Part shown: piece after piece, positions 43,081-52,969 of the stretch
Numbering within the stretch: position 1 is the first letter of the stretch
How the letters are laid out: every line of letters begins with the position of its first letter
Origin: a bacterium
GTDB lineage: Bacteria > Verrucomicrobiota > Verrucomicrobiia > Limisphaerales > RI-55
Assembly: GCA_016124235.1 (NCBI GenBank)
Contig: WGOC01000017.1
Coordinates: 226,967 to 290,966, forward strand
Length of the DNA stretch: 64,000 bases
Direction: 5' to 3'
The notes under the pieces: generated by a model
What the model was told of the DNA's origin: nothing
What the model saw: the letters and a program-made list of their open reading frames with translations, nothing else
Databases searched by the model: none
Position numbers and translations under genes: made by a program

Positions 43081-44925
43081 TTACGCCGTGCGCTTGTGGT
43101 AGAACCACCACTCGAACATCAACAAAACCAGTCCCGCGAGCGCGATCCAGCGCCAGATTTCGAGATTGGCCTGCTGTACGGTGGTGGCAATTGTCCGGCC
43201 GTTCTTGCCAAAGGGCAGCTCATCGCGCGGCGTGATATCCGTCTCGCCGCTGTCCAGAAGGTTCACCGTGAAGTCCGTTTCGCCGTCCGGCGTTTTGAGC
43301 TTGTACAATCCGCGTTTGGTGGTGTCGCCATACAGCACCTCCGTCGTGTTGGTGTTGATGACCAATTCCGTTTCCTGCCCGTCAGGTCGCGTCACGGTCG
43401 CACTGCTGACCGGGTTTTCAAACCGAAAATGAAATGGCATGCCCGCCTGAACCGAAAGCAACTCCGCACGCGAAGTCGCCGGATTCAACCAATCGATCGC
43501 GTTGGCGATGAAGATCGGAAAAGATACACGCAATGGCCAGGTGCTTGCGAGGGTGTCAAACCCAACCCAGACGATGCGCTGGTTATTGAGTTCACCAGCC
43601 AGCACGAGCGGCGATTGCGGTGACTCGACCAAGGGCAAAGCCCAAGGCGGGGCTTTCACCGCCAGGCTTTCGTTGATAGCCACGTTTTGCATATTTACAA
43701 ACCGCAGCAGCGGATGCGTGTTCTTCCAGTCAACGATCGCCGGTTGTTCGAGCTTGCCGATAGCGCCGAACCAGTTCGTCCGCCAGGTGTTGATCGCCAG
43801 AACATTGGCGGTCGGCCATTCGATCGGCGCCACATTGTCCACCACCACAACGTCGTAATCCCCACCACTCAAACGAAGATCCGACGTGGTGCTCAGCTGG
43901 ACGTTCGGAGCCGCCTTGACGGCTTTTTCCAGAAAGCGATTGCCGCTGCTGGCGAGCAAAACCTTGATTGGCTGCGGCAACAGGCTGATGACCGACGCTT
44001 GGTTGTCGATCGCCAAATCGTCGTTCACCACGAGATTCAGGGTGAAGACGCCATTCGTCTTTTGATCAACGACAAACACTTTTCCGACGTTCTCCTTGGG
44101 CTTCATCTCGATCGCCTTCACGTCCATGGTCTGACCGTTGAAGCTCAATTCCAACCGACCGCTGATGACGTTGCTGGACGCATTGGACACACTGGCAAAG
44201 ATCGCCCGCTGCGCGGCGTTGTCCGGATTCGCGCGCACGTCCATCGCGGTGATGCCGGCATTGTCGGACGACACGCCGATGCGATGATAAACCAACGGCA
44301 GCGGTTTGGTTTCGAAACCTTCAGGAAATGGAAACGCGCCGTCGCTGAACAAATGAATCTCCGGGTCCTGTTCGTTTTTTATCAGCGTCTCGGCCAACCG
44401 CAACGCCTCGTCGAGTCGCGTGATGGAATCGGTCGGTTTGTAATCATTGATCGCCCGTCGCAGAGCCGCCTTTTCGCTGGTCTTGGATTGCTTGACCTCG
44501 GTGATCGCACCGACCTGGAGGACGATCATTGATTCATTGTCCCGCAGGCCGTCGACGAATTTCAAAGCTTCCGCTCGAGCCTCCTCAGCCCGGCTGGGTT
44601 TGACGTCGGTGGCCTGCATCGAAGCCGACGCGTCCAGCACGAGAACCCGGAGCCGGGTGGGTTTGGTTTCCGCGGCAAAATACGGCCGGGCGAGCGCCAG
44701 AATCACGAGAATCAACATCAACAACTGGAGAAACAGCAACCAGTTCTTGCGCAGCTTTTGAAACGGCGCGTTGGCCTGATTTTCTGCGAGGAATTTCTGC
44801 CAGAGCAACGTGCTTGAGATGAGCTTTACCACCCGCTTGCGCTTGAGCAGGTAAAACACCACCACCACCGGCAACGCCAGCGCGAACCAAAATGCAGCTG
44901 GTTCAAGAAAATTCATCAGCCCCAA
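43081..44925 (-). CDS. BatA/von Willebrand factor A membrane protein
   Basis: Membrane protein of 614 residues with the BatA N-terminal anchor (FWFALALPVVVVFYLLKRKR and WLLFLQLLMLILVILAL), a VWA domain with the metal site VLDASASMQATD, a long extracytoplasmic beta-rich region, and a final membrane segment (WIALAGLVLLMFEWWFY). Such genes usually sit in MoxR ATPase-DUF58-VWA operons linked to envelope or metal-cofactor assembly. Here the DUF58 gene is directly upstream and overlaps it by ten bases; no MoxR gene is next to them. Many Asn/Asp-rich stretches in the outer region. Confidence 0.85.
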   Translation of the reverse strand: MGLMNFLEPAAFWFALALPVVVVFYLLKRKRVVKLISSTLLWQKFLAENQANAPFQKLRKNWLLFLQLLMLILVILALARPYFAAETKPTRLRVLVLDASASMQATDVKPSRAEEARAEALKFVDGLRDNESMIVLQVGAITEVKQSKTSEKAALRRAINDYKPTDSITRLDEALRLAETLIKNEQDPEIHLFSDGAFPFPEGFETKPLPLVYHRIGVSSDNAGITAMDVRANPDNAAQRAIFASVSNASSNVISGRLELSFNGQTMDVKAIEMKPKENVGKVFVVDQKTNGVFTLNLVVNDDLAIDNQASVISLLPQPIKVLLASSGNRFLEKAVKAAPNVQLSTTSDLRLSGGDYDVVVVDNVAPIEWPTANVLAINTWRTNWFGAIGKLEQPAIVDWKNTHPLLRFVNMQNVAINESLAVKAPPWALPLVESPQSPLVLAGELNNQRIVWVGFDTLASTWPLRVSFPIFIANAIDWLNPATSRAELLSVQAGMPFHFRFENPVSSATVTRPDGQETELVINTNTTEVLYGDTTKRGLYKLKTPDGETDFTVNLLDSGETDITPRDELPFGKNGRTIATTVQQANLEIWRWIALAGLVLLMFEWWFYHKRTA

Positions 44926-45812
44926 ATCTCGGCTTCGCGCAGCTGTTTCAAAAGCAATTGATCGAGCGACGCATTGGATGGCGACATGAAATAATTGATT
45001 CCGCGCGTGGTGCAGTACTCGCGGAGGCGTTGGCAGAAATTATCGACGGTCTGACGGTAGGATTTGAGGCGGAACTTGCCGAAGGTCACTTCCTGTTCCG
45101 CGCCGGATTCGGAATCGATCAACCGCAAGTCGCCGTACGTCTCCGGGTTGATTTCCTCCGGCGAAAGTATTTGCACAACGCTGATCTGAAAACCTCGACC
45201 AACGAGCGCGCCCAGCCCTTCCTCGTACCCTTCGGGATCAAGCATGTCACTGAGCACGATCGCCACACCGGCCTGCTGCGCCGAAAGGGCGCCCCGCCGC
45301 AAAGCATCGTTGAATTGCGCGCTTCCTCCGGTTGTGAGGTGTCCCAGATTTTGAAAGAATTGCAGCGAAGATTTGCGTCCGCGCACGGTTCGCAAAGCAC
45401 CCAGATAGGCGGCGTCGGCTGACTGCTCGGGAAATGTCCGCACCCGTACGCGATCAAATCCACAAAGCGCGACATAACCAATGGCCGCCGCCACTTGCCG
45501 TGCGAAGTCAAATTTTGGCGGTTCGCCGAACGACATCGATTCGCTCGCGTCGATGAAGAGGGTCACCGGCAGTTCACGTTCCTCCTCGTAGAGCTTGAGG
45601 AACAAACGGTCGAGTCGCCCGTAAAGGTTCCAATCGAGGTAGCGGAGGTCGTCGCCCAAAACGTAGTTGCGATGGTCGGCGAATTCCACGGACTGGCCAC
45701 GCGCCCGGCTGCGGCGTTCGCCCCGGGCCGAGCTTTTTGCACGCCGCGCCGCCAGCAATTGGAATTGCTCCAATCGGCGCAGCAACTCAGCGGTTAACAG
45801 GGGGGCTGACAT
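44916..45812 (-). CDS. DUF58 domain protein
   Basis: Cytoplasmic DUF58 protein, partner of VWA/BatA proteins and MoxR ATPases. The signature RGQSVEFADHRNYVLGDDLR followed by YLDWNLYGRLDRLFLK is complete, and a VWA-like metal site is seen in LFIDASESMSFG. ATG ending at 45812 (MSAPLLTAELLRRLEQF) fits family starts; the open frame reaches 45914 but that part overlaps the divergent UbiA-like gene. About 298 residues. It overlaps the BatA/VWA gene and is presumably co-transcribed. Confidence 0.88.
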   Translation of the reverse strand: MSAPLLTAELLRRLEQFQLLAARRAKSSARGERRSRARGQSVEFADHRNYVLGDDLRYLDWNLYGRLDRLFLKLYEEERELPVTLFIDASESMSFGEPPKFDFARQVAAAIGYVALCGFDRVRVRTFPEQSADAAYLGALRTVRGRKSSLQFFQNLGHLTTGGSAQFNDALRRGALSAQQAGVAIVLSDMLDPEGYEEGLGALVGRGFQISVVQILSPEEINPETYGDLRLIDSESGAEQEVTFGKFRLKSYRQTVDNFCQRLREYCTTRGINYFMSPSNASLDQLLLKQLREAEIWG

Positions 45813-45898
45813 CCGGGCCATACGGTAGAGACAGCGGAAACCCTTGGAAAGCACGAAGAAAGTTGCCCGAAAGTTTGAGTGGTCGTTGAATACGGCTC

Positions 45899-46747
45899 TT
45901 GAACGGTCCGACAAACATCCGCCCCTGGCACTGGCTGACGATTCTCAGTCTGGACGCGCCGGTGGTGGCGCTCGTGTGGCAGGATTTCTTTGCCCGCGTT
46001 TTCACGGTGGAACTGCGGCCCGCCCATCGGCTGCTCCTCGGCATGTCCGTCTGGCTCGGGTACATGGCAGATCGCTGGCTGGACGGCCGCAAACTGACGG
46101 AGAAAACGGCCGTGACTGCCCGCCACCGATTTGCCCAACGCTTCTCGAAGCCGATCGCCGTGGCCTGGATTTTTGTGTTCATCGGCACATTCCTCCTCGC
46201 GATCGCCACGCTCACGAAAAGAGAGTTTGCCGTCGGTATCGGCCTCGCCGCGACGGTGATCGCTTACCTGGCCGCCTGCCACCGGCAGTCGTTGCTCAAG
46301 CGATTTGGCTGGCTCAAGGAACTGGCAGTCTCAGTTTTGGTCAGCGGTGGTGCGGCCGTTTTTGTTTTCGCCCGTAGCCCGACGTTGACGGCATCGCACT
46401 TCATCACGCTGTTCATCCTTATCGTGCTCTGCCTGCTGAATTGCGCGGTCGTTTCCGTTTGGGAACAAGGCGTGGACACCCGGCAGGCGCAACAATCACT
46501 CGCCATACGTTTCGGTCTTAAGATCGGCCGGGTATTCAAGTCCGGCGTGGCATTTCTTGCCGTCATGATCGGCTTCGCGGTCTTTGCTCGGTCGATGCCA
46601 ATCTCGAGAACAGCCCTGGCCGCCGCAATCACCACCGTTGGTGCGCTTGGACTGGTCCAATGGGGCGGCGCGATTGATCTGGAAACCCGCCATCTTTTGA
46701 TCGACGTCACCCTGCTAAGCCCGGTCTTGCTCATTCCCTTTTTGTGA
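45899..46747 (+). CDS. UbiA-like polytopic membrane protein
   Basis: A 282-residue protein with about eight membrane segments (for example IAVAWIFVFIGTFLLAIATL and LKELAVSVLVSGGAAVFVFA). It resembles UbiA-type prenyltransferases in size and topology, with an early Asp pair in YMADRWLDGRK and a later loop VWEQGVDTRQAQQS, but the canonical NDxxD motif is not exact, so the activity is uncertain. Start TTG 45899; no better ATG before the first membrane segment. Its stop overlaps the start of a methyltransferase gene by one base, so the two are likely one operon, perhaps for modification of a prenyl lipid or quinone. Confidence 0.65.
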   Translation: MNGPTNIRPWHWLTILSLDAPVVALVWQDFFARVFTVELRPAHRLLLGMSVWLGYMADRWLDGRKLTEKTAVTARHRFAQRFSKPIAVAWIFVFIGTFLLAIATLTKREFAVGIGLAATVIAYLAACHRQSLLKRFGWLKELAVSVLVSGGAAVFVFARSPTLTASHFITLFILIVLCLLNCAVVSVWEQGVDTRQAQQSLAIRFGLKIGRVFKSGVAFLAVMIGFAVFARSMPISRTALAAAITTVGALGLVQWGGAIDLETRHLLIDVTLLSPVLLIPFL

Positions 46748-47379
46748 TGGCCGCCAACTTCGATCCGGTCGCACGATGGTACCGCTTCCTGGAAATGGCG
46801 GCGTTCGGTGGTGCCTTGCAACGTTGTCGAATCGCATTACTGGATGAAGTCAAAACCGCCGAACGCGTCTTGATCGTCGGCGAAGGCAATGGCCGATTCC
46901 TTGAAGCGCTTTTGCAATCGAATCCCGTTGCCAAGATCACGGTCATCGATGCCAGCCAACGCATGATCAACCTTGCGCGGGAACGGGTGAATCATTCGCC
47001 AAGAGTCACGTTTGTTCACGCCAGCCTGCTCGACGCGGCGACCGCCATTCCATCCGTGGATCTCGTCGTCACGGACTTCTTTCTCGACTGTTTCAACGAA
47101 TCTGAAATGTACCTCGCAACCAAACGCTTGCGTGGTGCGTTGGAAAATGGTGGACGCTGGCTATGGTCCGATTTTGCGATCCCCGAATCGGGCTTCATGA
47201 AACTCTGGTCCCGCACGGTCGTGGCGTTGCTGTATGACTTTTTCCGACTGGCGACCGGGATCTCCGCCCGCAGATTGATTGATCCTCACCCCCGCTTTAC
47301 CGAGTTGAAAATGAATTTGATCGAGCGCCGCGTTTTGAGCAAAGGGCTGCTCGCTTCTGCACTTTACGAAGTGAAATAA
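46747..47379 (+). CDS. Class I SAM-dependent methyltransferase
   Basis: Rossmann-fold methyltransferase. The SAM-binding motif is VLIVGEGNGRFLEALL, followed by the acidic strand end TVIDASQRM and the SVDLVVTDFFLDCF block. The opening (FDPVARWYRFLEMAAFG) resembles that of UbiE-like and other small-molecule methyltransferases. ATG 46747 overlaps the TGA of the UbiA-like gene, implying coupled translation; a GTG at 46744 is possible. 210 residues. The target is unknown; with the UbiA-like gene a lipid-soluble substrate is a fair guess. Confidence 0.8.
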   Translation: MAANFDPVARWYRFLEMAAFGGALQRCRIALLDEVKTAERVLIVGEGNGRFLEALLQSNPVAKITVIDASQRMINLARERVNHSPRVTFVHASLLDAATAIPSVDLVVTDFFLDCFNESEMYLATKRLRGALENGGRWLWSDFAIPESGFMKLWSRTVVALLYDFFRLATGISARRLIDPHPRFTELKMNLIERRVLSKGLLASALYEVK

Positions 47380-47451
47380 AGCACATGCAATTTTTGAACG
47401 CTCAACGAACTGACCTTGCATTCGATCGTTGCACACGAAACGCTTCGGCCG

Positions 47452-48288
47452 ATGAAATTGCGTTTGAATGATGCCCTGAAAACTGCGGTAACGGCGGCGA
47501 AGAATTCCGGCGAATTGATGCGCCGCAATTTTCATTCGGCCAAAAAGATCAACGAAGAGATCCAACACGACATCAAACTGGAGCTGGACGTGCGGAGTCA
47601 GAAAATGATCGAACGGACGGTGCTCAAAGCATTTCCCGAAACGGCCGTCTTGGGCGAGGAAGGTACCGTGGGCGATCTCGGCGCTGCGCATCGCTGGGTG
47701 GTCGACCCGATCGATGGCACGGTGAATTTCGCCTACGGCATTCCGCACGCCTGTGTTTCGATCGCGCTGCAGAAACGAATCGCCGGAACCGGAAGTGATT
47801 CCATCGACCCCACAGGAGCGGATTTCCAAACGGTGCTCGGCGTCGTTTACGATCCGTTTTGCGATGAGCTCTGGACGGCAACCGCAACCGGACCGGCGCG
47901 ATTGAACGGGCGAAAGATCAGCGTCAGCCGTCGCACAAAATTGCGCGAAGCCATCGTGGCCATCGGCTTCGCGAAATACAAATGGAGCATGAGCGCGACC
48001 TTGCCAGTGTTCGATTTGTTGATCCATCGCGTGCGAAAAATCCGCATTATGGGATCGGCGGCACTCGCTCTGACCTACGTGGCAAGCGGGCGCATGGACG
48101 CGTATCTTGAGGGCGGCATCCGCTTGTGGGACATCGCGGCGGGCGGGTTGATCCTGGAACGCGCCGGTGGTGATTTTTGGAACAAGCCCCTGCCCGGTCG
48201 CGAATTCAGCTACGAACTGAACGCCAACAACGGCCCGATGCGACGCTCGATTCAAAAATTGGCGGCACGGCCAGCTGCAAAGAAATAG
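47452..48288 (+). CDS. Inositol monophosphatase family protein
   Basis: Lithium-sensitive phosphatase family (IMPase/SuhB/CysQ type) with the metal-binding motifs in order: GEEG (Glu), WVVDPIDGTVNFAYG and GIRLWDIAAGGLILERAGG. ATG 47452 is preferred over the upstream TTG at 47416. 278 residues, cytoplasmic. It follows the methyltransferase gene by 72 bases. Substrate may be inositol-1-phosphate or another sugar phosphate; the sequence does not decide. Confidence 0.9.
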   Translation: MKLRLNDALKTAVTAAKNSGELMRRNFHSAKKINEEIQHDIKLELDVRSQKMIERTVLKAFPETAVLGEEGTVGDLGAAHRWVVDPIDGTVNFAYGIPHACVSIALQKRIAGTGSDSIDPTGADFQTVLGVVYDPFCDELWTATATGPARLNGRKISVSRRTKLREAIVAIGFAKYKWSMSATLPVFDLLIHRVRKIRIMGSAALALTYVASGRMDAYLEGGIRLWDIAAGGLILERAGGDFWNKPLPGREFSYELNANNGPMRRSIQKLAARPAAKK

Positions 48289-48307
48289 GGGTCTATCGGT
48301 CGATCCA

Positions 48308-50932
48308 TCACGGCAACGCCGACCGGATCATGAAGAATTGGTTCCAGAAATTGGTCGTGGGCGTGAACCATTCACCGGTGTCGAAGGTTCCGGGCAGATT
48401 CGTCATGACGTTGAATTTCTCCGTCGCATTGGTCGAGCCAAGCACTTGATAGGTCCGATTCAAATTGGCCGGCCAGCTGATCCTCACATGATCGGGACTC
48501 CACTGAGCAATGTCCGCATGAAACGGTGCCAGTGGTGTCAGCGGGTCGGTCCCCTGAATGTATTCCGCCATGTTGGATTCTCCGTCATCGTCGGCGTCTT
48601 CGTACGGTCGCGCGGCAAGATTCTGGAAATGCGCAATCTCCCAGTCGTCATCGAGACCGTCGCGGTCCTGGTCCTTGATGGGCACGCCTTGCAGGATCAG
48701 TTCAGTATATAGACAACTGCCAAATGTACTGGGACCGTTCTCGTCGCTGATCTGGATGGTCCAGACACCTTGACTGCTTTCGTAGAAGAAATGCGTCGAC
48801 CAATAGGTCCAGTCTTCAGGTCCCGGCGAATAATCATTGCTTAGCTGCTGAAGCACGCTTCGGGTTCCCGCCGGTGAGGTCACAGTGATGCGAAAGTCCC
48901 CCCGCGTGGAATGCAGAGTGTCCACTTTGACGCGTACTCCGACATGTTCCAAAAGAAGTGGTTGCGAACACGAATTGGTATAACTCGCCGAATACAGAAT
49001 GGACCTCACCTGCGCGGTCGAATTGGTGGCCACGTAGTTCCTCAAACTGGCTCCGTCGTCGCCCTTGATAAACACGGCCGGGATTTTCGCCCGAAACGTG
49101 TTGCTCATGAGCAGATAGTCGTTATTGGTCGCATAATTTGCGATCACGGCCAAAGCGGCGCCGGCATCAGCCGCATTGTTGATCTTTTCCAAAAAAGTAT
49201 TGGTGCCCATGCGAATCAAGGCGGCCTTACCGGTCAGGTCTTCGCCAATTGGCCCGGTCGCGCCCCCCACATCAACGACCGCCATAAAAGGCGTCAAGTT
49301 CTGCGGATGTAATCCAAATCCGGGAGTCGCGGCGATGGATGCGAGTTGCAGCGGCAAGTCCGTACCAAACGTTTCCAAGCGCAAGCCCTGATTCGGAATC
49401 TGGTTGGTGGATTCAATGATGAAGACGAGGTTCGTCATCGCCGGACGAAGCGGCCAATTCTTCGCCAGACGCACCGCCCGGCCGGCATCAGGAACACCAA
49501 ATCCGACGTTTAAGTTGACTCGATAGCCGGCCCGATTTGTGACGGTCAACGGATCACTTGTATCCGTCTGGCGGGCGGCATTAATCAATATCTGTTGCAC
49601 GTCGCGATAAGTCAGGTTGGGGTTCACCTCAAGCAGCATCGCGACCAGGCCGGAAATGATCGGTGCCGAGGCGGACGTACCGGTAAAAAGGCCATACTCG
49701 GGATCTCCCGGCAAATGCGGAAAATCGGTCGCGCCCGGATTATCGGTCGTCAGCAGGTTGGGAAAGCCATCGATCGTGTCACCGCTGGGAGCCGCGACCA
49801 ACAGACACGCGCCGGGATTACTGTAACTCGTCACCTGTCCATCGCGACGAACGGCCGCCACGGGAATCACGCGGGGATCGTTGGGGTAACCATCGTCGTT
49901 CGCGTTAACCAGGTACGGTCGATCGTTGCCCGCCGAGCGAACCATGATGACACCCTTGCCGGCACGACCAAAGGTAATCGCGTTGGAGATGCCCACCTCA
50001 GTCAGTGGACCAGGTAACTGCTGGGTAAAGTAGCTGTAGCCCCAGCTGTGATTTTGCACAGGAATCGAATTGGACTCATACTGAAACATGTCATGCAGCT
50101 GCAGATCGCTGATGGGCATCGGATCGAGATCGAAGATCACCCAACTGGCAATATTTGCACCAGGTGCAATACCACTGACACCGATCGCGTTATTGCCCTC
50201 CGCGGACACCAATCCGGCAACCGCCGTTCCGTGGCCGGACGCTGGCGAAATCGGCCCGGCAAAGGTGTTACTACTGAAGAAATTGAAATGCGGCATTGCT
50301 AAACTGGCGTTCGTGAGATCGGGATGCTGCAACTCGACTCCCTCATCGACAATTGCGACGGGAACTCCCGCGCCCGTCGCATATGGCCACGCCGCTCGCG
50401 CATCGATATCGACACCCAGCCGGGAACCGTCATTCGTTCGATCCTCCAAATGCCATTGTTGCGGAAAGTAAGGATCATTGGGCGCCGGCGCGTACGCATT
50501 GTCCGACCGGATGGGGCGGCGCATCTCCGGTTCACAGGCTGCCACTTCAGGCAACGCGCAAAGCCGATGTGCCTCAGCCGCCGCTTCACGGGGTCCGGTG
50601 GCTTGCAGCAGATACATTCCAGGCGCGACCAATTTGCCCGCCTTCAACGGCGAGCCTTTCATGACTGTCGTAAGCTTGATCCCCGCCTTCAACTGGAGGA
50701 CGACTCGCGAGCCAATCCAAAACGGCAAGTCGGAACGATCGTCGCGCACAACCTTCAACCACTGGTTTGTTTGCGGGACCGATAGCAGGCCGGGAGCCGA
50801 GTCCACCACTCGATACACATGCCGCACACGATCTTTGAATTCGTACTTTTCCGCATTGGCGGCTTCCGCTGGGTGTCCAACATTGGCAGCAACCCATATC
50901 AGTCCGCAGAGAAGTCCCAGATTCCAATTCAT
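48308..50932 (-). CDS. Exported subtilisin-family serine protease with PA and P domains
   Basis: Secreted S8 peptidase of 874 residues: signal peptide (GLLCGLIWVAANVGHPAEA), N-terminal pro-region, catalytic domain with Asp in VAIVDEGVELQHPDL, His in GHGTAVAGLVSA and Ser in GTSASAPIISG. A protease-associated (PA) insertion follows (TGKAALIRMGTNTFLEKI), then a proprotein-convertase P domain (VGVRVKVDTLHSTRGDFRIT), a calcium-loop segment (DQDRDGLDDDWE and DADDDGESNMAEYIQG) and a C-terminal module shared with other exported proteins here. All triad residues are intact. Likely digests proteins outside the cell. Confidence 0.92.
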   Translation of the reverse strand: MNWNLGLLCGLIWVAANVGHPAEAANAEKYEFKDRVRHVYRVVDSAPGLLSVPQTNQWLKVVRDDRSDLPFWIGSRVVLQLKAGIKLTTVMKGSPLKAGKLVAPGMYLLQATGPREAAAEAHRLCALPEVAACEPEMRRPIRSDNAYAPAPNDPYFPQQWHLEDRTNDGSRLGVDIDARAAWPYATGAGVPVAIVDEGVELQHPDLTNASLAMPHFNFFSSNTFAGPISPASGHGTAVAGLVSAEGNNAIGVSGIAPGANIASWVIFDLDPMPISDLQLHDMFQYESNSIPVQNHSWGYSYFTQQLPGPLTEVGISNAITFGRAGKGVIMVRSAGNDRPYLVNANDDGYPNDPRVIPVAAVRRDGQVTSYSNPGACLLVAAPSGDTIDGFPNLLTTDNPGATDFPHLPGDPEYGLFTGTSASAPIISGLVAMLLEVNPNLTYRDVQQILINAARQTDTSDPLTVTNRAGYRVNLNVGFGVPDAGRAVRLAKNWPLRPAMTNLVFIIESTNQIPNQGLRLETFGTDLPLQLASIAATPGFGLHPQNLTPFMAVVDVGGATGPIGEDLTGKAALIRMGTNTFLEKINNAADAGAALAVIANYATNNDYLLMSNTFRAKIPAVFIKGDDGASLRNYVATNSTAQVRSILYSASYTNSCSQPLLLEHVGVRVKVDTLHSTRGDFRITVTSPAGTRSVLQQLSNDYSPGPEDWTYWSTHFFYESSQGVWTIQISDENGPSTFGSCLYTELILQGVPIKDQDRDGLDDDWEIAHFQNLAARPYEDADDDGESNMAEYIQGTDPLTPLAPFHADIAQWSPDHVRISWPANLNRTYQVLGSTNATEKFNVMTNLPGTFDTGEWFTPTTNFWNQFFMIRSALP

Positions 50933-51097
50933 GCTTGGCGCAACGATAGCAGAAAAAGTCCGTTCAGCGAGCCAATAAGGTTACCAGATTCCAACCCCAT
51001 GAATGCGTGGACGTATTGTTCGAAGATCGCAGAAGGCATCGCATCATAGGCAAGACTAGAACACCGACTTGCCCTCGTTTCGTTCGGCCCGCCTCTC

Positions 51098-51889
51098 TCA
51101 GGCAAACGGCCATAGCACGGTGTGTTTTCCGACTCGCCGACTTTCCGCGATCGCTTGGGTGACCAATTGTTTTGCGTCAAAAACCGCCTGTTGCAAATCG
51201 ACCCCCAAGGCCAGGCCGGCGGCAACCGCTGCTGAAAAAGTACAACCCGTGCCATGAGTTTTGATGCCGCGGAGGTAAGGTGCCGTCAGCAATAATTCGT
51301 CGGTACCATCATAAAATATGTCGGCGGCTTCCTCCCCTTTCACGTGACCGCCTTTGATGACGATGGGCACTCCAGTCCGTTCAAACAATTCGCGCACGGC
51401 ATCGCGCTGATGTTCGATAGATTTAATTCGCCGCCCGACGATTGCTTCGGCTTCCGGAACATTCGGAGTGATCAGAGAAGCCAACGGTAGTAAGCGGTTT
51501 TTCAGCGCCGTGACAGCCGATTGATTTAGCAGAATGGCACCACTCGTTGCCACCATCACCGGATCGACGATCAGTGGAATCTTCCGGTGCTCCTCGGCAA
51601 AGCAAATAACCACGTCAATCAATCTTCGGGAAAAGAGCATCCCCGTTTTCATGGCACGCGGGGCAAAGGCGGCAACGATGGCGTCCAACTGCCTTCTCAA
51701 CATGGCAGGTGACGTCGGCTGCACGTCCAGCACGGTTGATGGATTTTGAGCCGTCAGACAAGTGACTGCACTCAAGCCGTGGACGCCCATCGCGGAAAAA
51801 GTTTTTAGATCGGCCTGTACGCCCGCACCGCCTCCGCTGTCAGATCCGGCGATGGTCAATGCGGCGGGAATGGACTTTAATTTCACCAC
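51098..51889 (-). CDS. thiD: Hydroxymethylpyrimidine/phosphomethylpyrimidine kinase
   Basis: Thiamine-biosynthesis kinase that phosphorylates HMP and HMP-phosphate. Ribokinase-fold signals: [20 protein letters not shown] at the N-terminus, [35 protein letters not shown] and the anion-hole [12 protein letters not shown] with its cysteine. 263 residues, complete. Start ATG ending at 51889. It stands alone between the subtilase and a secreted protein; no other thi gene is near and I see no TPP riboswitch upstream. Confidence 0.93.
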   Translation of the reverse strand: MVKLKSIPAALTIAGSDSGGGAGVQADLKTFSAMGVHGLSAVTCLTAQNPSTVLDVQPTSPAMLRRQLDAIVAAFAPRAMKTGMLFSRRLIDVVICFAEEHRKIPLIVDPVMVATSGAILLNQSAVTALKNRLLPLASLITPNVPEAEAIVGRRIKSIEHQRDAVRELFERTGVPIVIKGGHVKGEEAADIFYDGTDELLLTAPYLRGIKTHGTGCTFSAAVAAGLALGVDLQQAVFDAKQLVTQAIAESRRVGKHTVLWPFA

Positions 51890-51954
51890 GCCGCGAGATT
51901 GCCCCCAGGAGAATTAGAACGCGATGCGGAACTCGAAATAATGCGCGAACAGGC

Positions 51955-52950
51955 CTATTGCGAAAGTAAGCGAGCTCGGAAGATTCGTTCCGGTGTCACA
52001 GGCGCGTTCGTGTCCACGTAATCAAACGAACCATCGACGGCAATGTTCGTTTTCAATGGAATCCAGGTCGAAGCGTCCTCGCTGTAATCGAGCACGTATC
52101 GGGAATCAATTTCGCCGAGCAACCGCAGCGCATAATATCCGTTCGTCGTTCTCCCCAGCGTCAATAGCGTGGGTGCCACGGGTGTGGTGGGAAGGGATTC
52201 CGCACTCAGTTGCAGATTGTCAAAATACATCCGCTTGTCGGTGCGGTTGGTGGGATCGCCAGGCAGCCAAACGGCATCAACTTCGCCCAGCGATCGGCGC
52301 TGGTTGGTCATGGTGACCGGCGCGTTGGTCACCATTTGCTCGCCGTCGAGCCAGGCGTTCCACTGGTTGGCGGCAAAATGGATCGCGATTTCCAGATGAT
52401 GAATGGTATCGGGAAAGAACTGCGTGGTCACATCGTGGAACGAATTGTCATCCAGCAAATAGGCAATCGTGTCGTTGGCGTTTTCAAAATCGAGGGAGAA
52501 CAGCCGGTTGGTCTGGCTGTTGTAAACGGACCATCGAAAGAAATCATATTTATCGGCTGTGCCAGCCTCGATCGCCATCAAAACGGACACTTTGACAATT
52601 GGAGTGTCGGTCGGGACCGGATCGAGAATGAGCGGATGCCAGACGCTGACGCTGGTGACGGGTTTGTCGACAAAGGGTCCGCCGATCCATCCCTGCTGGC
52701 CGAGGCCGACAAACACGTTGGTCACCAGGCCGTTCGACAGCAGATCCGGCACCGCAGTGCTGTTGTATTCCGCATAGTCGTTCCAACCGTTTTGGGTCGC
52801 CAATACAATGTCCGGATCAAAGCCCTCCAGATACTCAAACCCGGTGAAAAATAGATTTGTTTGAACGGGCGGCGCGGCGTGCAACTGAATTGCCGTCACT
52901 GAAAGCGCAACCAATCCGGCACATCGTTTCACGATGAAATTCCTATTCAT
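51955..52950 (-). CDS. Secreted protein of unknown function (LamG-like region)
   Basis: A 331-residue exported protein (signal peptide LVALSVTAIQLHAAP). It opens with TNLFFTGFEYLEGFDPD and contains beta-rich segments (HHLEIAIHFAANQWNAWLDG, KRMYFDNLQLSAE) like concanavalin/LamG-type domains that often bear this 'FxGFE..EGF' beginning in Verrucomicrobia. The end (SRYVLDYSEDASTWIPL to FRARLL) matches the C-terminal module on other exported proteins in the window. No catalytic residues recognised. It lies 19 bases downstream of the DUF6600 gene on the same strand. Confidence 0.72.
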   Translation of the reverse strand: MNRNFIVKRCAGLVALSVTAIQLHAAPPVQTNLFFTGFEYLEGFDPDIVLATQNGWNDYAEYNSTAVPDLLSNGLVTNVFVGLGQQGWIGGPFVDKPVTSVSVWHPLILDPVPTDTPIVKVSVLMAIEAGTADKYDFFRWSVYNSQTNRLFSLDFENANDTIAYLLDDNSFHDVTTQFFPDTIHHLEIAIHFAANQWNAWLDGEQMVTNAPVTMTNQRRSLGEVDAVWLPGDPTNRTDKRMYFDNLQLSAESLPTTPVAPTLLTLGRTTNGYYALRLLGEIDSRYVLDYSEDASTWIPLKTNIAVDGSFDYVDTNAPVTPERIFRARLLSQ

Positions 52951-52969
52951 CCCCTGGGTTCAGCCGTGT

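Noticed and set aside
51890..51954. Possible TPP riboswitch upstream of thiD
   Set aside because: Only 65 bases are available and the conserved CUGAGA and ACCUGA-type elements are missing.
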